Source: Variovorax sp. N23 (GTDB taxonomy: Bacteria > Pseudomonadota > Gammaproteobacteria > Burkholderiales > Burkholderiaceae_C). From it: 64,000 nucleotides of DNA. Position 1 is the first letter of the stretch; each line of letters opens with the position of its first letter. The stretch is taken from assembly GCF_025486315.1 (NCBI RefSeq), contig NZ_JAOOPY010000002.1, positions 237,501 to 301,500 of the forward strand, read 5' to 3'. Position numbers and translations under genes: made by a program. Shown piece by piece: positions 30,706-40,505 of this stretch. The notes under the pieces were generated by a model. It ran no database searches. It was not told where the DNA came from and worked only from the letters and a program-made list of their open reading frames with translations.

Positions 30706-31439
30706 TGGCTTTCTTGCGTTCGGTGGTCCACATGGGGTGGATGCTGGTCACTGTCATCCCGTGGGGCATCATCATGTGCGTGGCGTCGATCTGGCGCCGC
30801 GGCGAGCCGCTGTACTGGATGGCCGAGCGCTGGCTCGGCTGGGCCATCGGCGGGGCGCGGCTCATCCTGGGCATCCGCACGCGCGTCACCGGCATGGAGA
30901 ACCTGCCGCAGGCACAGCGCGCCGGCGCGGTGCTGCTGGTCAAGCACCAGTCCACCTTCGAGACCTTCCTCATGCCCACGCTGATGCCGCATCCGCTGGC
31001 CTACGTGTTCAAGAAGGAGCTGATCTACGTGCCCTTCTTCGGCTGGGCGATGGCCCGGCTGGACATGATCCACATCGACCGCAGCCAGCGCGCGCAGGCC
31101 TTCAACAAGGTGGTCAAGCAGGGCCGCGCGCTGCTGGCGCAGGGCATCTGGATCATCATGTTTCCCGAAGGCACCCGTATTCCGCGCGGCCAGCAGGGCA
31201 CCTACAAGAGCGGCGGTACGCGGCTCGCGATCGAGACCGGCGCGCCGGTGATTCCGATCGCCGTCACCTCGGCCAAGGTCTGGCCGCGCAAGGCCTTCAT
31301 CAAGCGGCCCGGCGTGGTCGATGTGTCGATCGGCCCGGCCATCTCCAGTGTCGGGCGCGAGCCGGTGGAACTGATGCGTGAGGTCGAGGCCTGGATCGAA
31401 GCCGAGATGCGCCGGCTCGACCCCGAGGCCTACCGCTGA
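30705..31439 (+). CDS. plsC: 1-acyl-sn-glycerol-3-phosphate acyltransferase
   Basis: A 244-aa membrane-bound acyltransferase making phosphatidate from lysophosphatidate. An N-terminal membrane segment (about 10-28) precedes the catalytic motif KHQSTFE (His81, Glu86 in the place of the usual Asp, a common variant) and the FPEGTR motif at 153-158. The ATG shares a base with the stop of the gmhB-like gene. It is in the same transcript as glyQS and the metallopeptidase. Confidence 0.92.
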   Translation: MAFLRSVVHMGWMLVTVIPWGIIMCVASIWRRGEPLYWMAERWLGWAIGGARLILGIRTRVTGMENLPQAQRAGAVLLVKHQSTFETFLMPTLMPHPLAYVFKKELIYVPFFGWAMARLDMIHIDRSQRAQAFNKVVKQGRALLAQGIWIIMFPEGTRIPRGQQGTYKSGGTRLAIETGAPVIPIAVTSAKVWPRKAFIKRPGVVDVSIGPAISSVGREPVELMREVEAWIEAEMRRLDPEAYR

Positions 31440-31453
31440 ATGAAGAGCGTGCG

Positions 31454-32356
31454 ATGCGCGGCCTGATGCAATTCACCCTGGACCTGTTCGACGAACTGCG
31501 CGTCGAGCCGCCAGCGCCTGCGCCTGTCGCACCGAAGGCCATCGCGCCGCAGGGCCCGTCGCTGCCCGCCGTGCCGCTGTCCGACACGCTGCGCCCCGCG
31601 CGCTTCGTGCACCCGCGCGCCACGCGCGAGGCGGTGCTGGGCCATGCGCACGTCGCCTACGAATTCGCGCGCGGCAAGCGCCGCACCATTGGCTTCGTCG
31701 TCGGCGCCGAAGGCCTGTCGGTGCGCGCGCCGCGCTGGGTCGCGCTGCGCGACGTCGATGCCGCGCTGCAGGAGAAGGCCGGCTGGATCGTGCGCAAGCT
31801 CGACGAGGCGCAGCAGCGCCACGAGCGGCTCGAATCCGCCCGCATCGAATGGAAGGACGGCGCGCGCTTCCCCTTTCTCGGCGAGCCGGTGGTGCTGCGG
31901 CTCGACCCGCGCCATGCCTTCGACGGTGTCGGCGCCATGCTCGATGCCGAGCCGGGCGAGGGCGGCGTGCGCGAGTTGCGGCTGTCGGTGGCGAACAATG
32001 CGACGACCGCGCAGATCCGCGACGCCGCACAGGCCTGGCTCATGCGCCAGGCCAAGCGCCTCTTCCAGGAACGGCTGACGCTGTATGCGCCGCAGTTGGG
32101 CGTGCGCTGGACCAAGATGTCGCTGTCGAACGCCGCCACGCGCTGGGGCAGCGCCAGCGCCGACGGTGCCATCCGCCTGAACTGGCGGCTGGTGCACTAC
32201 CGCCTGCCGGTGATCGACTACGTGGTGGTGCACGAGCTCGCGCACCTGCGCGTGATGGACCACAGCCCCCGTTTCTGGGAGACGGTGGAAAGCGTGGTGC
32301 CGGACTACGGCGCGCTGCGCCAGCAACTCAAGGACGAGCCGGTGCCGCGCTGGTGA
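31454..32356 (+). CDS. YgjP-like zinc metallopeptidase (DUF45)
   Basis: A 300-aa protein of the M48-related YgjP family. The zinc motif is VVHELAHL (His260, Glu261, His264) followed by DHSPRFWE. RWTKMSLSNAATRWGSAS, just before it, is the conserved family block ending in the usual R-W-G-S-x-S motif. The N-terminal 45 residues are Pro/Ala-rich and not conserved. ATG 31466 is an alternative start. The role is not known. It converges on the sugar ABC operon with 12 bases between. Confidence 0.87.
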   Translation: MRGLMQFTLDLFDELRVEPPAPAPVAPKAIAPQGPSLPAVPLSDTLRPARFVHPRATREAVLGHAHVAYEFARGKRRTIGFVVGAEGLSVRAPRWVALRDVDAALQEKAGWIVRKLDEAQQRHERLESARIEWKDGARFPFLGEPVVLRLDPRHAFDGVGAMLDAEPGEGGVRELRLSVANNATTAQIRDAAQAWLMRQAKRLFQERLTLYAPQLGVRWTKMSLSNAATRWGSASADGAIRLNWRLVHYRLPVIDYVVVHELAHLRVMDHSPRFWETVESVVPDYGALRQQLKDEPVPRW

Positions 32357-32368
32357 CCGGGCGCACGC

Positions 32369-33244
32369 TCACTCCTTGACCGAGCCGGTCATCCCCGACA
32401 CGTAGTACTCGACGAAGAACGAGTAGATGAAGGCCACCGGCAGCGAGCCGAGCAGCGCCCCCGCCATCAGTGGTCCCCACTGGTACACGTCGCCCTGCAC
32501 CAGCTCCGTCACCACGCCCACCGGCACCGTCTTGACTTCCGACGACGAGATGAAGGTGAGCGCGTAGATGAACTCGTTCCACGACAGCGTGAAGGCGAAG
32601 ATGCCGGCCGAGATGAGGCCTGGCACCGCCAGTGGCAGCACGATCTTCACCAGGATCTGCCAGCGGCTGGCGCCGTCGATCAGCGCGCATTCCTCCAGCT
32701 CCGCGGGAATCGAGCGGAAATAGCCCATCAGCAGCCAGGTGCAGAAGGGGATGAGGAAGGTCGGGTAAGTGAGGATCAGCGCCCAGCGCGTGTCGAACAG
32801 GCCGAGGTTGAACACCACGTTGGCCAGCGGAATGAACAGGATCGACGGCGGCACCATGTACGCCAGGAAGATCGAGAGGCCCACCTGCTTGGAGCCCTTG
32901 AAGCGCAGCCGCTCGATCGCATAGGCCGCGAACACCGAGGCCGCGAGCGACACGAAGGTCGACACCACCGACACCAGCACCGTGTTCCACAGCCATTGCG
33001 GGTAGGCCGTCTCGAAGAGCAGTTTGTAGAAGTGCTGCAGCGTCGGCTTGATGACCCAGAACGGATTGCCGTCCCGTGCCAGTAGTTCGGCCTCGGGCTT
33101 CACCGAGGTCACGGCCATCCAGTAGAAGGGGAACAGCAGCACGATCAGGAACAGCACGAGCGGGATGTAGACCGTCACCGCCTTGCGCGGGATCGAGTCC
33201 AGGTAGCTCATGCCGACGCTGTCGACTTGGCTCGAGTTGCTCAT
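32369..33244 (-). CDS. Sugar ABC transporter permease (MalG-type)
   Basis: A 291-aa inner-membrane permease of the CUT1 class with six membrane segments. The EAA loop is ECALIDGASRWQILVKIVLPLA, the contact with the ATPase. The ATG overlaps the stop of the other permease (ATGA). Last gene of the importer operon. The sugar is not known. Confidence 0.93.
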   Translation of the reverse strand: MSNSSQVDSVGMSYLDSIPRKAVTVYIPLVLFLIVLLFPFYWMAVTSVKPEAELLARDGNPFWVIKPTLQHFYKLLFETAYPQWLWNTVLVSVVSTFVSLAASVFAAYAIERLRFKGSKQVGLSIFLAYMVPPSILFIPLANVVFNLGLFDTRWALILTYPTFLIPFCTWLLMGYFRSIPAELEECALIDGASRWQILVKIVLPLAVPGLISAGIFAFTLSWNEFIYALTFISSSEVKTVPVGVVTELVQGDVYQWGPLMAGALLGSLPVAFIYSFFVEYYVSGMTGSVKE

Positions 33245-34149
33245 TTGTCGCTGCCTCCCTGTTGCCATGCACGGCGCTGCAGGCCGAAGAAACTGAACAT
33301 CACGCAGGCCAGCAGGAAGGGCACCATCGCGATCGCGATCGCCGCGCCTTCACCGAGGGCACCGCCGGAGATGGCGCGCTGGAACGACAGCGTCGCCATC
33401 AGGTGCGTCGCGTTCAGTGGGCCGCCGCGGGTGATCACGTAGATCAGCTGGAAGTCGGTGAAGGTGAACAGCACCGAGAAGGTCATGACCACCGCGATGA
33501 TGGGCGTGAGCAGCGGCATCGTCACGTGGCGGAACTGCTGCCAGGGCGTTGCGCCGTCGATGGCGGACGCTTCGTAGTACGAAGGCGAAATCGTCTGCAG
33601 CCCGGCCAGCAGCGTGATCGCGACGAAGGGCACGCCGCGCCACACGTTGGCGATGATGACCGAGATGCGCGCGTTCCACGGGTCGCCGAGGAAGTCGATG
33701 TAGTGGTCGATCAGCCCCATCTTCACCAGCGCCCAGCTGATGATGGAGAACTGCGAGTCGTAGATCCACCAGAAAGCGATGGCCGACAGCGCGGTCGGCA
33801 CGATGTAGGGCAGCAGGATCACCGCCCGGAAGAAGGTCTTGAAGCGGATGTTCTTGTTCAGCAGGATCGCCAGCCACAGGCCGAGGATGAACTTGAAAAC
33901 GCTCGCCACGAAGGTATAGAACAGCGTATTGAACAACGCCAGCCGCGTGACCGCGTCGCTCCACAGGTACTCGTAGTTCTCCAGCCCGACCCACTGCCCC
34001 GGCCGGCCGACCTTGGCATCGGTGAAGCCGAGCCAGGTGCCCAGCCCGAGCGGGTAGGTCAGGAACACCAGCAGCAGCAGCGCCGCCGGCAGCATGAACA
34101 TGGCGCCGAGCGCGTTGCGACTGTTCTGGAATCGGGCCAGGAGGTTCAT
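33241..34149 (-). CDS. Sugar ABC transporter permease (MalF-type)
   Basis: A 302-aa CUT1 permease with six membrane segments. The EAA loop is seen as YYEASAIDGATPWQQFRHVTMP. It pairs with the MalG-type protein. A Tat-type binding protein lies 67 bases upstream. The start ATG 34149 fits the family N-terminus (ARFQNSRNALGAMFMLPA). Confidence 0.93.
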   Translation of the reverse strand: MNLLARFQNSRNALGAMFMLPAALLLLVFLTYPLGLGTWLGFTDAKVGRPGQWVGLENYEYLWSDAVTRLALFNTLFYTFVASVFKFILGLWLAILLNKNIRFKTFFRAVILLPYIVPTALSAIAFWWIYDSQFSIISWALVKMGLIDHYIDFLGDPWNARISVIIANVWRGVPFVAITLLAGLQTISPSYYEASAIDGATPWQQFRHVTMPLLTPIIAVVMTFSVLFTFTDFQLIYVITRGGPLNATHLMATLSFQRAISGGALGEGAAIAIAMVPFLLACVMFSFFGLQRRAWQQGGSDK

Positions 34150-34216
34150 GGGCGGGATGTGGTCGAAGGACGAGGGCAAGCCGCCCGGCACCGCAGCACC
34201 GGGCGGGCGGGGGCGC

Positions 34217-35545
34217 TCAGAGTTTGTAGTAGCGCTCGGCGCGCTTCTGCGCGCGCTCGGCCGCTTCCTTGGGCGTCTTCGAGCCGCTCGCGGCCTCGGC
34301 CACCATGTTCGGGATGATGAAGTCCGCCGCGGCACCGGCAGAGGCATAGCCCAGCTTGCCGTCGTAGCCGCCCGGGCGCAGGTTCTTCACCGAGTCGCGG
34401 TAGGGCAGGTTCTTCGGGTCCGAGCTCCAGATGGCGCTGTTCTCGTAGTAGCGCAGGGGTTGCGCTACATAGCCGCCACCCCCTTGCAGCCACGGGTCGA
34501 ACTGCTCCTTCTCCATCATGAAGCGCAGGAACTCCTTCGAAGCCTGCGGAAACTTCGTGTACTTCATGATCATCTGGTTGAAGAACAGATGCGACTCGGT
34601 CGGCACGCCCACCGGCCCGATCGGGAACACCGCATGGTTGATGTCGGCCGCCATCTCCTTGATCTTCGGGTCCGGCGAGTTCTTCGCGGCGTAGTAGATC
34701 GAGATGCCGTTGTTGGTGACGCTGATCTGTCCGTCGAGGAAGGCCTTGTTGTTGTTCGGGTCCAGCCACGACAGCGTGCCGGGGATGAAGTTGGCGTACA
34801 GCTCCTTGCCGTACTCCAGCGCCTTGATGGTCTCCGGGCTGTCGATCACGACCTTGTTGCTCTTGTCGACCAGCTTGCCGCCGTGCGACCAGACCAGCCA
34901 GTTGCACCAGGTGCTGTCGCCGGTCGCATTGCCCAGCGCCATGCCGCCCGGCGTGCCCTTTTCCTTGAGCGCCTTGTAGAGCTTGAGGAAGTCGTCGGTG
35001 TTCTTCGGGAAGGTCGCGAAGCCCGCCGCCTTCACCATGCTCTCGCGGTAGACGATGAGCGAGCCGGAGGCGCCCAGAGGCAGGCCCAGCCAGCGCTTGC
35101 CGTCGGGGCGCATGAAGGTCTCGCCCGCGGGGTACCAGCCGCCGTACTTCTTGCCGAGGTACTCGGCCAGGTCGGTCACGTCGAGCAGCTTGTCGGGGTA
35201 GAGGTTGGCGTCGTCGTTGGTCGACAGGATGATGTCCGGGCCCGCGCCGGTGTTGGCCGCCACGGCCGCCTTCGGACGCACGTCTTCCCAGCCTTCGTTG
35301 TCCACGCGTACCTCGACGCCGGTGGCCTCGGTGAACTTCTTGACGTTGGCCATGTAGGCGTCGATGTCGCCCTGCACGAAGCGGCTCCAGCGCAGCACGC
35401 GCAGCTTGGCGCCCTTCTCGGGCTTGAAGCTCATGTTCTGCGCATGGGCGAAGGGCGCGAAGAGGGCGGTGCCGGCGCCGACCGAGGCGGCGGCGGCGAC
35501 GCCGGCCGTGCCTTCGAGAAACTTGCGGCGATTGAAATCACTCAT
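34217..35545 (-). CDS. Sugar ABC transporter substrate-binding protein, Tat-exported
   Basis: A 442-aa periplasmic binding protein of family 1. The N-terminus carries a twin-arginine signal (NRRKFLEG then a hydrophobic stretch ending AHAQ near 36), so it is exported folded by Tat, an uncommon route for sugar binders. The mature part has the usual family-1 blocks (WEDVRPKAAVAANTGAGPDII, NNGISIYYA, FLRFMMEKEQFDPWL). AGGAGA precedes the ATG. The ligand is probably a sugar or sugar acid, to judge from the dehydratase and dehydrogenase across the operator. Confidence 0.92.
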   Translation of the reverse strand: MSDFNRRKFLEGTAGVAAAASVGAGTALFAPFAHAQNMSFKPEKGAKLRVLRWSRFVQGDIDAYMANVKKFTEATGVEVRVDNEGWEDVRPKAAVAANTGAGPDIILSTNDDANLYPDKLLDVTDLAEYLGKKYGGWYPAGETFMRPDGKRWLGLPLGASGSLIVYRESMVKAAGFATFPKNTDDFLKLYKALKEKGTPGGMALGNATGDSTWCNWLVWSHGGKLVDKSNKVVIDSPETIKALEYGKELYANFIPGTLSWLDPNNNKAFLDGQISVTNNGISIYYAAKNSPDPKIKEMAADINHAVFPIGPVGVPTESHLFFNQMIMKYTKFPQASKEFLRFMMEKEQFDPWLQGGGGYVAQPLRYYENSAIWSSDPKNLPYRDSVKNLRPGGYDGKLGYASAGAAADFIIPNMVAEAASGSKTPKEAAERAQKRAERYYKL

Positions 35546-35587
35546 TCGATGTCTCCTGTCTTGTTGAACGAACCGGGGAAGCGAAAG

Positions 35588-36661
<1,074 letters not shown>

Positions 36662-36783
36662 GCAATGCAATCCTGTGAATTCGCGGGGAGAGGACGACGA
36701 GGAGACTTCCGCGTCGCAGCCCGCGCAGTATCTGCCGCTCGTCTGCAACCGGTATCAGGGCAAACCGGTAGGAGAAAACCCCT

Positions 36784-36802
36784 GGTGATTTGTATGATCA
36801 CC
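36784..36802. promoter_or_regulatory. Putative GntR operator
   Basis: GGTGAT-TTGTATG-ATCACC is a perfect 6-bp inverted repeat with a 7-base centre in the divergent region between the ABC operon and the GntR gene. ACCGGT also occurs twice (about 36748 and 36764), 16 bases apart. Size and symmetry fit a FadR/GntR-type dimer site. Confidence 0.6.
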
Positions 36803-36882
36803 CGATAACCGTGCGCCAAAACCCCGCTGCCGTGCAGGCAAACCGCTCTACCGTCCGTCCCTCTGCCGAACCGCTCCGCCTC

Positions 36883-37608
36883 ATGGCGGATCGCCTGTCC
36901 GATCGTCTCGCGCAGCGCCTGAGCGACCAGATCAAGTCCGGCGCGCTGCGGCCCGGCGACCGCCTTCCCACCGAGCAGCAGCTCGCGCTCGCGCATGGCG
37001 TGTCGCGCACGGTGGTGCGCGAGGCGGTGCACCAGCTGCGCTCGCGCGCGCTGCTGGTGTCGCGCCAGGGCTCGGGCGTGTTCGTGGCGCAGACGCCGAC
37101 GAACCAGCCGCTGGCCTTCGACCCGACCGTGCTCGACTCGGTGCAGGCCGTGGTGCATGTGGTCGAGGTGCGCCGCGTGCTCGAAGGCGAGATCGCCGCA
37201 CTGGCGGCCGAGCGCGCCACGCGCAGCCAGATCGCGGCGCTCCGGCGTGCCCTCAAGGCCATCGACGCCGCGGTCGCCGCGGGGCAGGACGGCGTGGCCG
37301 AAGACCTGGCCTTCCACCGCGTGATCGGCGAGTCGAGCGGCAACCCGCAGTTCCGGTTGCTGCTCGGCTTCCTCGAGCAGTACCTGCGCGAAGGCATGCG
37401 CATCACGCGCGGCAACGAGGCGCGGCGCCTCGACTTCATGGAGGCGGTGCAGCACGAGCACCGCGCCATCGTCGAGGCCATCGCCGCGCGCGACCCGGAC
37501 GAAGCCCGCCGCTGCGCCACGCACCACATCCTGCGTGGCGAGCAGCGGCTGGTCGAAGGCGGTGTCATCTCGGGGCGCCGCAAAAGAAACAAACCTGAAG
37601 GAGACTGA
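36883..37608 (+). CDS. GntR-family regulator (FadR subgroup)
   Basis: A 241-aa transcription factor. The winged helix spans about residues 5-70 ([25 protein letters not shown], then SRQGSGVFV), and the all-helical FCD ligand domain has the metal residues in [15 protein letters not shown] and [12 protein letters not shown] 36883 is chosen because it fits the family start and lies downstream of the operator; GTG 36811 would add 24 residues. It probably represses both itself and the ABC operon, with a sugar acid as inducer. Confidence 0.88.
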   Translation: MADRLSDRLAQRLSDQIKSGALRPGDRLPTEQQLALAHGVSRTVVREAVHQLRSRALLVSRQGSGVFVAQTPTNQPLAFDPTVLDSVQAVVHVVEVRRVLEGEIAALAAERATRSQIAALRRALKAIDAAVAAGQDGVAEDLAFHRVIGESSGNPQFRLLLGFLEQYLREGMRITRGNEARRLDFMEAVQHEHRAIVEAIAARDPDEARRCATHHILRGEQRLVEGGVISGRRKRNKPEGD

Positions 37609-37611
37609 CCC

Positions 37612-38631
37612 ATGAAACTACTGATCACCGGAGGCGGCGGCTTCCTCGGCGCGCGCCTGGCACGCACCCTGCTGACGCGCGGCACGCTCGACGGCCAACG
37701 CATCGAACGCATGGTGCTGACCGACATCGCGCCGCCGCCCGCCGACCTCGTGGCCGACCCGCGTGTCGAGGCGCGCACCGGCCCGCTGCTCACGCAGACC
37801 GAGGCGCTCAAGACCGAGGCCTTCGATGGCGTGTTCCACCTCGCCTCCGCCGTGTCGGGCGAATGCGAGGCCGACTTCGACCTCGGCCTGCGCTCCAACC
37901 TCGACAGCACGCGCGCGCTGCTCGATGCCCTGCGCGCCAACGTGAATGCCGGCGGCAAGGTCACGCGCTTCGTCTTCTCGAGCTCGGTCGCGGTGTTCGG
38001 CCCGGACCCGGCCGTGCCCTTCCCGAAGCTCGTCGCCGACGACACGCTGCCCACGCCGCAGACCTCGTACGGCACGCAGAAGCTGATCTGCGAACACCTC
38101 ATCGCCGACTACACCCGCAAGGGCTACCTCGACGGCCGCGCGGCGCGCCTGATGACGGTGACGGTGCGCCCGGGCAAGCCCAACGGCGCGGCCTCGTCCT
38201 TCTTCAGCGGCATCATCCGCGAGCCCCTGGCGGGCGTGGAATCGATCTGCCCCGTGTCGCCCGAGGTGTCGCACCCGATGGCCTCGCCCACGCGCACGGT
38301 CGAAGGCCTGATCGCGGTGTACGAAGCCACGCGCGAGGCCTTCGTCGGCCGCACCGCGCTCAACCTGCCGGGCCTGAACGTGCGCGTGGCCGACATGCTC
38401 GATGCGCTGGAAGAAGTGGCCGGCCCCAAGGTGCGCGCGCTGGTGCGCTTCGAGCGCGACGAGCGCGTGGCCGGCATCGTGGCCAACTGGCCGGCGGGCG
38501 CGACTGCGGTGCGCGCCGGCCGGCTCGGCCTGCATCCGCACGACAGCTTCGCCGACATCATCCGGCTCTACATCGACGACTGCAAGGCGCAGCCGAACGC
38601 CGATCAAACCCTGAAGGGACTGTCCCTGTGA
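37612..38631 (+). CDS. NAD-dependent epimerase/dehydrogenase, DenD-like
   Basis: A 339-aa extended SDR. The NAD motif is TGGGGFLG (6-13) and the active-site pair is Tyr153 and Lys157 in SYGTQK, with FSSSVAVFG before it. The motif [25 protein letters not shown] is typical of D-erythronate dehydrogenase (DenD) and close relatives. GAAGGAG sits just before the ATG. It probably oxidises a sugar acid or sugar; the substrate is inferred only from family and the dehydratase gene that follows with a 4-base overlap. Confidence 0.86.
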   Translation: MKLLITGGGGFLGARLARTLLTRGTLDGQRIERMVLTDIAPPPADLVADPRVEARTGPLLTQTEALKTEAFDGVFHLASAVSGECEADFDLGLRSNLDSTRALLDALRANVNAGGKVTRFVFSSSVAVFGPDPAVPFPKLVADDTLPTPQTSYGTQKLICEHLIADYTRKGYLDGRAARLMTVTVRPGKPNGAASSFFSGIIREPLAGVESICPVSPEVSHPMASPTRTVEGLIAVYEATREAFVGRTALNLPGLNVRVADMLDALEEVAGPKVRALVRFERDERVAGIVANWPAGATAVRAGRLGLHPHDSFADIIRLYIDDCKAQPNADQTLKGLSL

Positions 38632-40457
38632 AAAAGAAAAGCCCCACACCCAAGAGCCAACCCAAGAAACCTGCCGGCGCCCTCAAGCTGCGCTCGCAGG
38701 CCTGGTTCGACAACCCGGCCAACACCGACATGACGGCGCTCTACCTCGAGCGCACGATGAACTACGGGCTCGGCTTCGACGAGCTGCAGTCGGGCCGCCC
38801 GATCATCGGCATCGCGCAGACCGGCTCGGACATCGCGCCCTGCAACCGCCACCACCTCGTGCTGGCCGAGCGTGTGAGGGAAGGCATCCGCGACGCGGGC
38901 GGCATCGCCTTCGAGTTCCCGATCCATCCGATCCAGGAAACCTGCAAGCGCCCGACCGCCGCGCTCGACCGCAACCTGCAGTACCTGTCGCTGGTCGAGA
39001 TCCTCTACGGCTACCCGATCGATGGCGTGGTGCTCACGACCGGCTGCGACAAGACCACGCCGGCGCAGCTGATGGCGGCCGCGACGGTCGACATCCCGGC
39101 CATCGCGCTCAACTCGGGCCCGATGCTCAACGGCTGGTACAAGGGCGAGCGCACCGGCTCCGGCACCATCGTGTGGAAGGCGCGCGAGCTGCTCGCCGCC
39201 GGCGAGATCGACGACAAGGGCTTTCTCAAGCTGGTGGCCTCGTCGGCGCCGTCGACCGGCCACTGCAACACGATGGGCACCGCGTCGACGATGAACTCGC
39301 TGACCGAGGCCCTGGGCATGACGCTGCCCGGCAGCGCCGCGATTCCCGCGCCGTACCGCGACCGCCAGGAGATGGCCTACATGACGGGCAAGCGCATCGT
39401 CGAGATGGTGCGCGAGAACTTGAAGCCCTCGGACATCATGACGCGCGCCGCCTTCGAGAACGCGATCATCGTGAACTCGGCCATCGGCGGCTCGACCAAC
39501 GCGCCGATCCACCTCAACGCCATCGCGCGCCACATCGGCGTGGAGCTGCACACGGCCGACTGGGAAAAGCACGGCTACAAGATCCCGCTGCTGGTCAACC
39601 TGCAGCCGGCCGGCGAGTACCTGGGCGAGGACTACTACCGCGCCGGCGGCGTGCCGGCGGTGGTGGCCGAGCTGATCGCCAAGGGGCTGATCCAGCCGGC
39701 GCTCACGGCCAACGGCAAGACCCTCGTCGAGAACTGCGAAGGCCGCTTTACCGAAGACCGGAAGGTGATCTTCCCGTACGCCAAGCCGATGAAGAAGAAC
39801 GCCGGCTTCCTGAACTTCAAGGGCAACCTGTTCGACTCGGCCATCATGAAGACCAGCGTGATCACGCCGGAGTTCCAGGCGCGCTACCTCAACGATGCGA
39901 AGGACCCGATGGCTTTCGAGGGCACGGCCGTGGTGTTCGACGGGCCGGAGGACTATCACCGGCGCATCGACGACCCGAAGATGAAGATCGACGCGCACAG
40001 CATCCTCTTCATGCGCGGCGTCGGCCCGGTCGGCTACCCCGGCGCGGCCGAGGTGGTGAACATGCGCGCGCCGAGCTATCTGCTGAAGAAGGGCATCACC
40101 GCATTGCCCTGCATCGGCGACGGCCGGCAGTCGGGCACCTCGGGCTCGCCGTCGATCCTCAATGCCTCCCCCGAGGCCGCGACCGGTGGCGCGCTGGCGC
40201 TGCTGCAGACCGGCGACCGCGTGCGCATCGACCTGAAGAAGCGCACCGCGAACATGCTGGTGTCGGACGAAGAACTGGCCAGGCGCCGCGCGAAGCTCGA
40301 CGCGGCGGGCGGCTACCCGTATCCGCCCAGCCAGACGCCGTGGCAGGAGATCCAGCGGGCGGTGGTCGACGAGCTGTCCGAAGGCATGGTGCTCAAGCCG
40401 GCGGTCAAGTACCAGAAGATCCACGCGACCTTCGGCGTGCCGCGCGACAACCACTGA
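38628..40457 (+). CDS. IlvD/Edd-family sugar-acid dehydratase
   Basis: A 609-aa iron-sulfur dehydratase. Three cysteines expected to bind a [2Fe-2S] cluster are Cys72 (APCNRHH), Cys140 (TTGCDKTTP) and Cys213 (STGHCNTMG); the C-terminal block has [14 protein letters not shown]. This set and the length (about 600 aa) fit L-arabinonate/D-xylonate-type dehydratases rather than amino-acid IlvD. A Lys/Pro-rich leader of about 20 residues precedes the domain. The GTG start overlaps the stop of the DenD-like gene (GTGA). It probably makes a 2-keto-3-deoxy sugar acid. Confidence 0.88.
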   Translation: MKKKSPTPKSQPKKPAGALKLRSQAWFDNPANTDMTALYLERTMNYGLGFDELQSGRPIIGIAQTGSDIAPCNRHHLVLAERVREGIRDAGGIAFEFPIHPIQETCKRPTAALDRNLQYLSLVEILYGYPIDGVVLTTGCDKTTPAQLMAAATVDIPAIALNSGPMLNGWYKGERTGSGTIVWKARELLAAGEIDDKGFLKLVASSAPSTGHCNTMGTASTMNSLTEALGMTLPGSAAIPAPYRDRQEMAYMTGKRIVEMVRENLKPSDIMTRAAFENAIIVNSAIGGSTNAPIHLNAIARHIGVELHTADWEKHGYKIPLLVNLQPAGEYLGEDYYRAGGVPAVVAELIAKGLIQPALTANGKTLVENCEGRFTEDRKVIFPYAKPMKKNAGFLNFKGNLFDSAIMKTSVITPEFQARYLNDAKDPMAFEGTAVVFDGPEDYHRRIDDPKMKIDAHSILFMRGVGPVGYPGAAEVVNMRAPSYLLKKGITALPCIGDGRQSGTSGSPSILNASPEAATGGALALLQTGDRVRIDLKKRTANMLVSDEELARRRAKLDAAGGYPYPPSQTPWQEIQRAVVDELSEGMVLKPAVKYQKIHATFGVPRDNH

Positions 40458-40466
40458 AGCCGCGAG

Positions 40467-40492
40467 CAGCGGCGGCCCGCGGGCCGCCGCTG
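40467..40492. terminator. Bidirectional terminator
   Basis: A 26-base perfect palindrome (CAGCGGCGGCCCG and its complement) stands between the convergent dehydratase and phospholipase genes. It would fold into a very stable hairpin on either strand; no T-run follows, so efficiency is uncertain. Confidence 0.6.
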
Positions 40493-40505
40493 CCGCGCCA
40501 GGGGC

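Noticed and set aside
36790..36882. An extended GntR N-terminus from a TTG at 36790
   Set aside because: That start would lie within the inverted repeat that is probably the operator; family members begin near the ATG at 36883.
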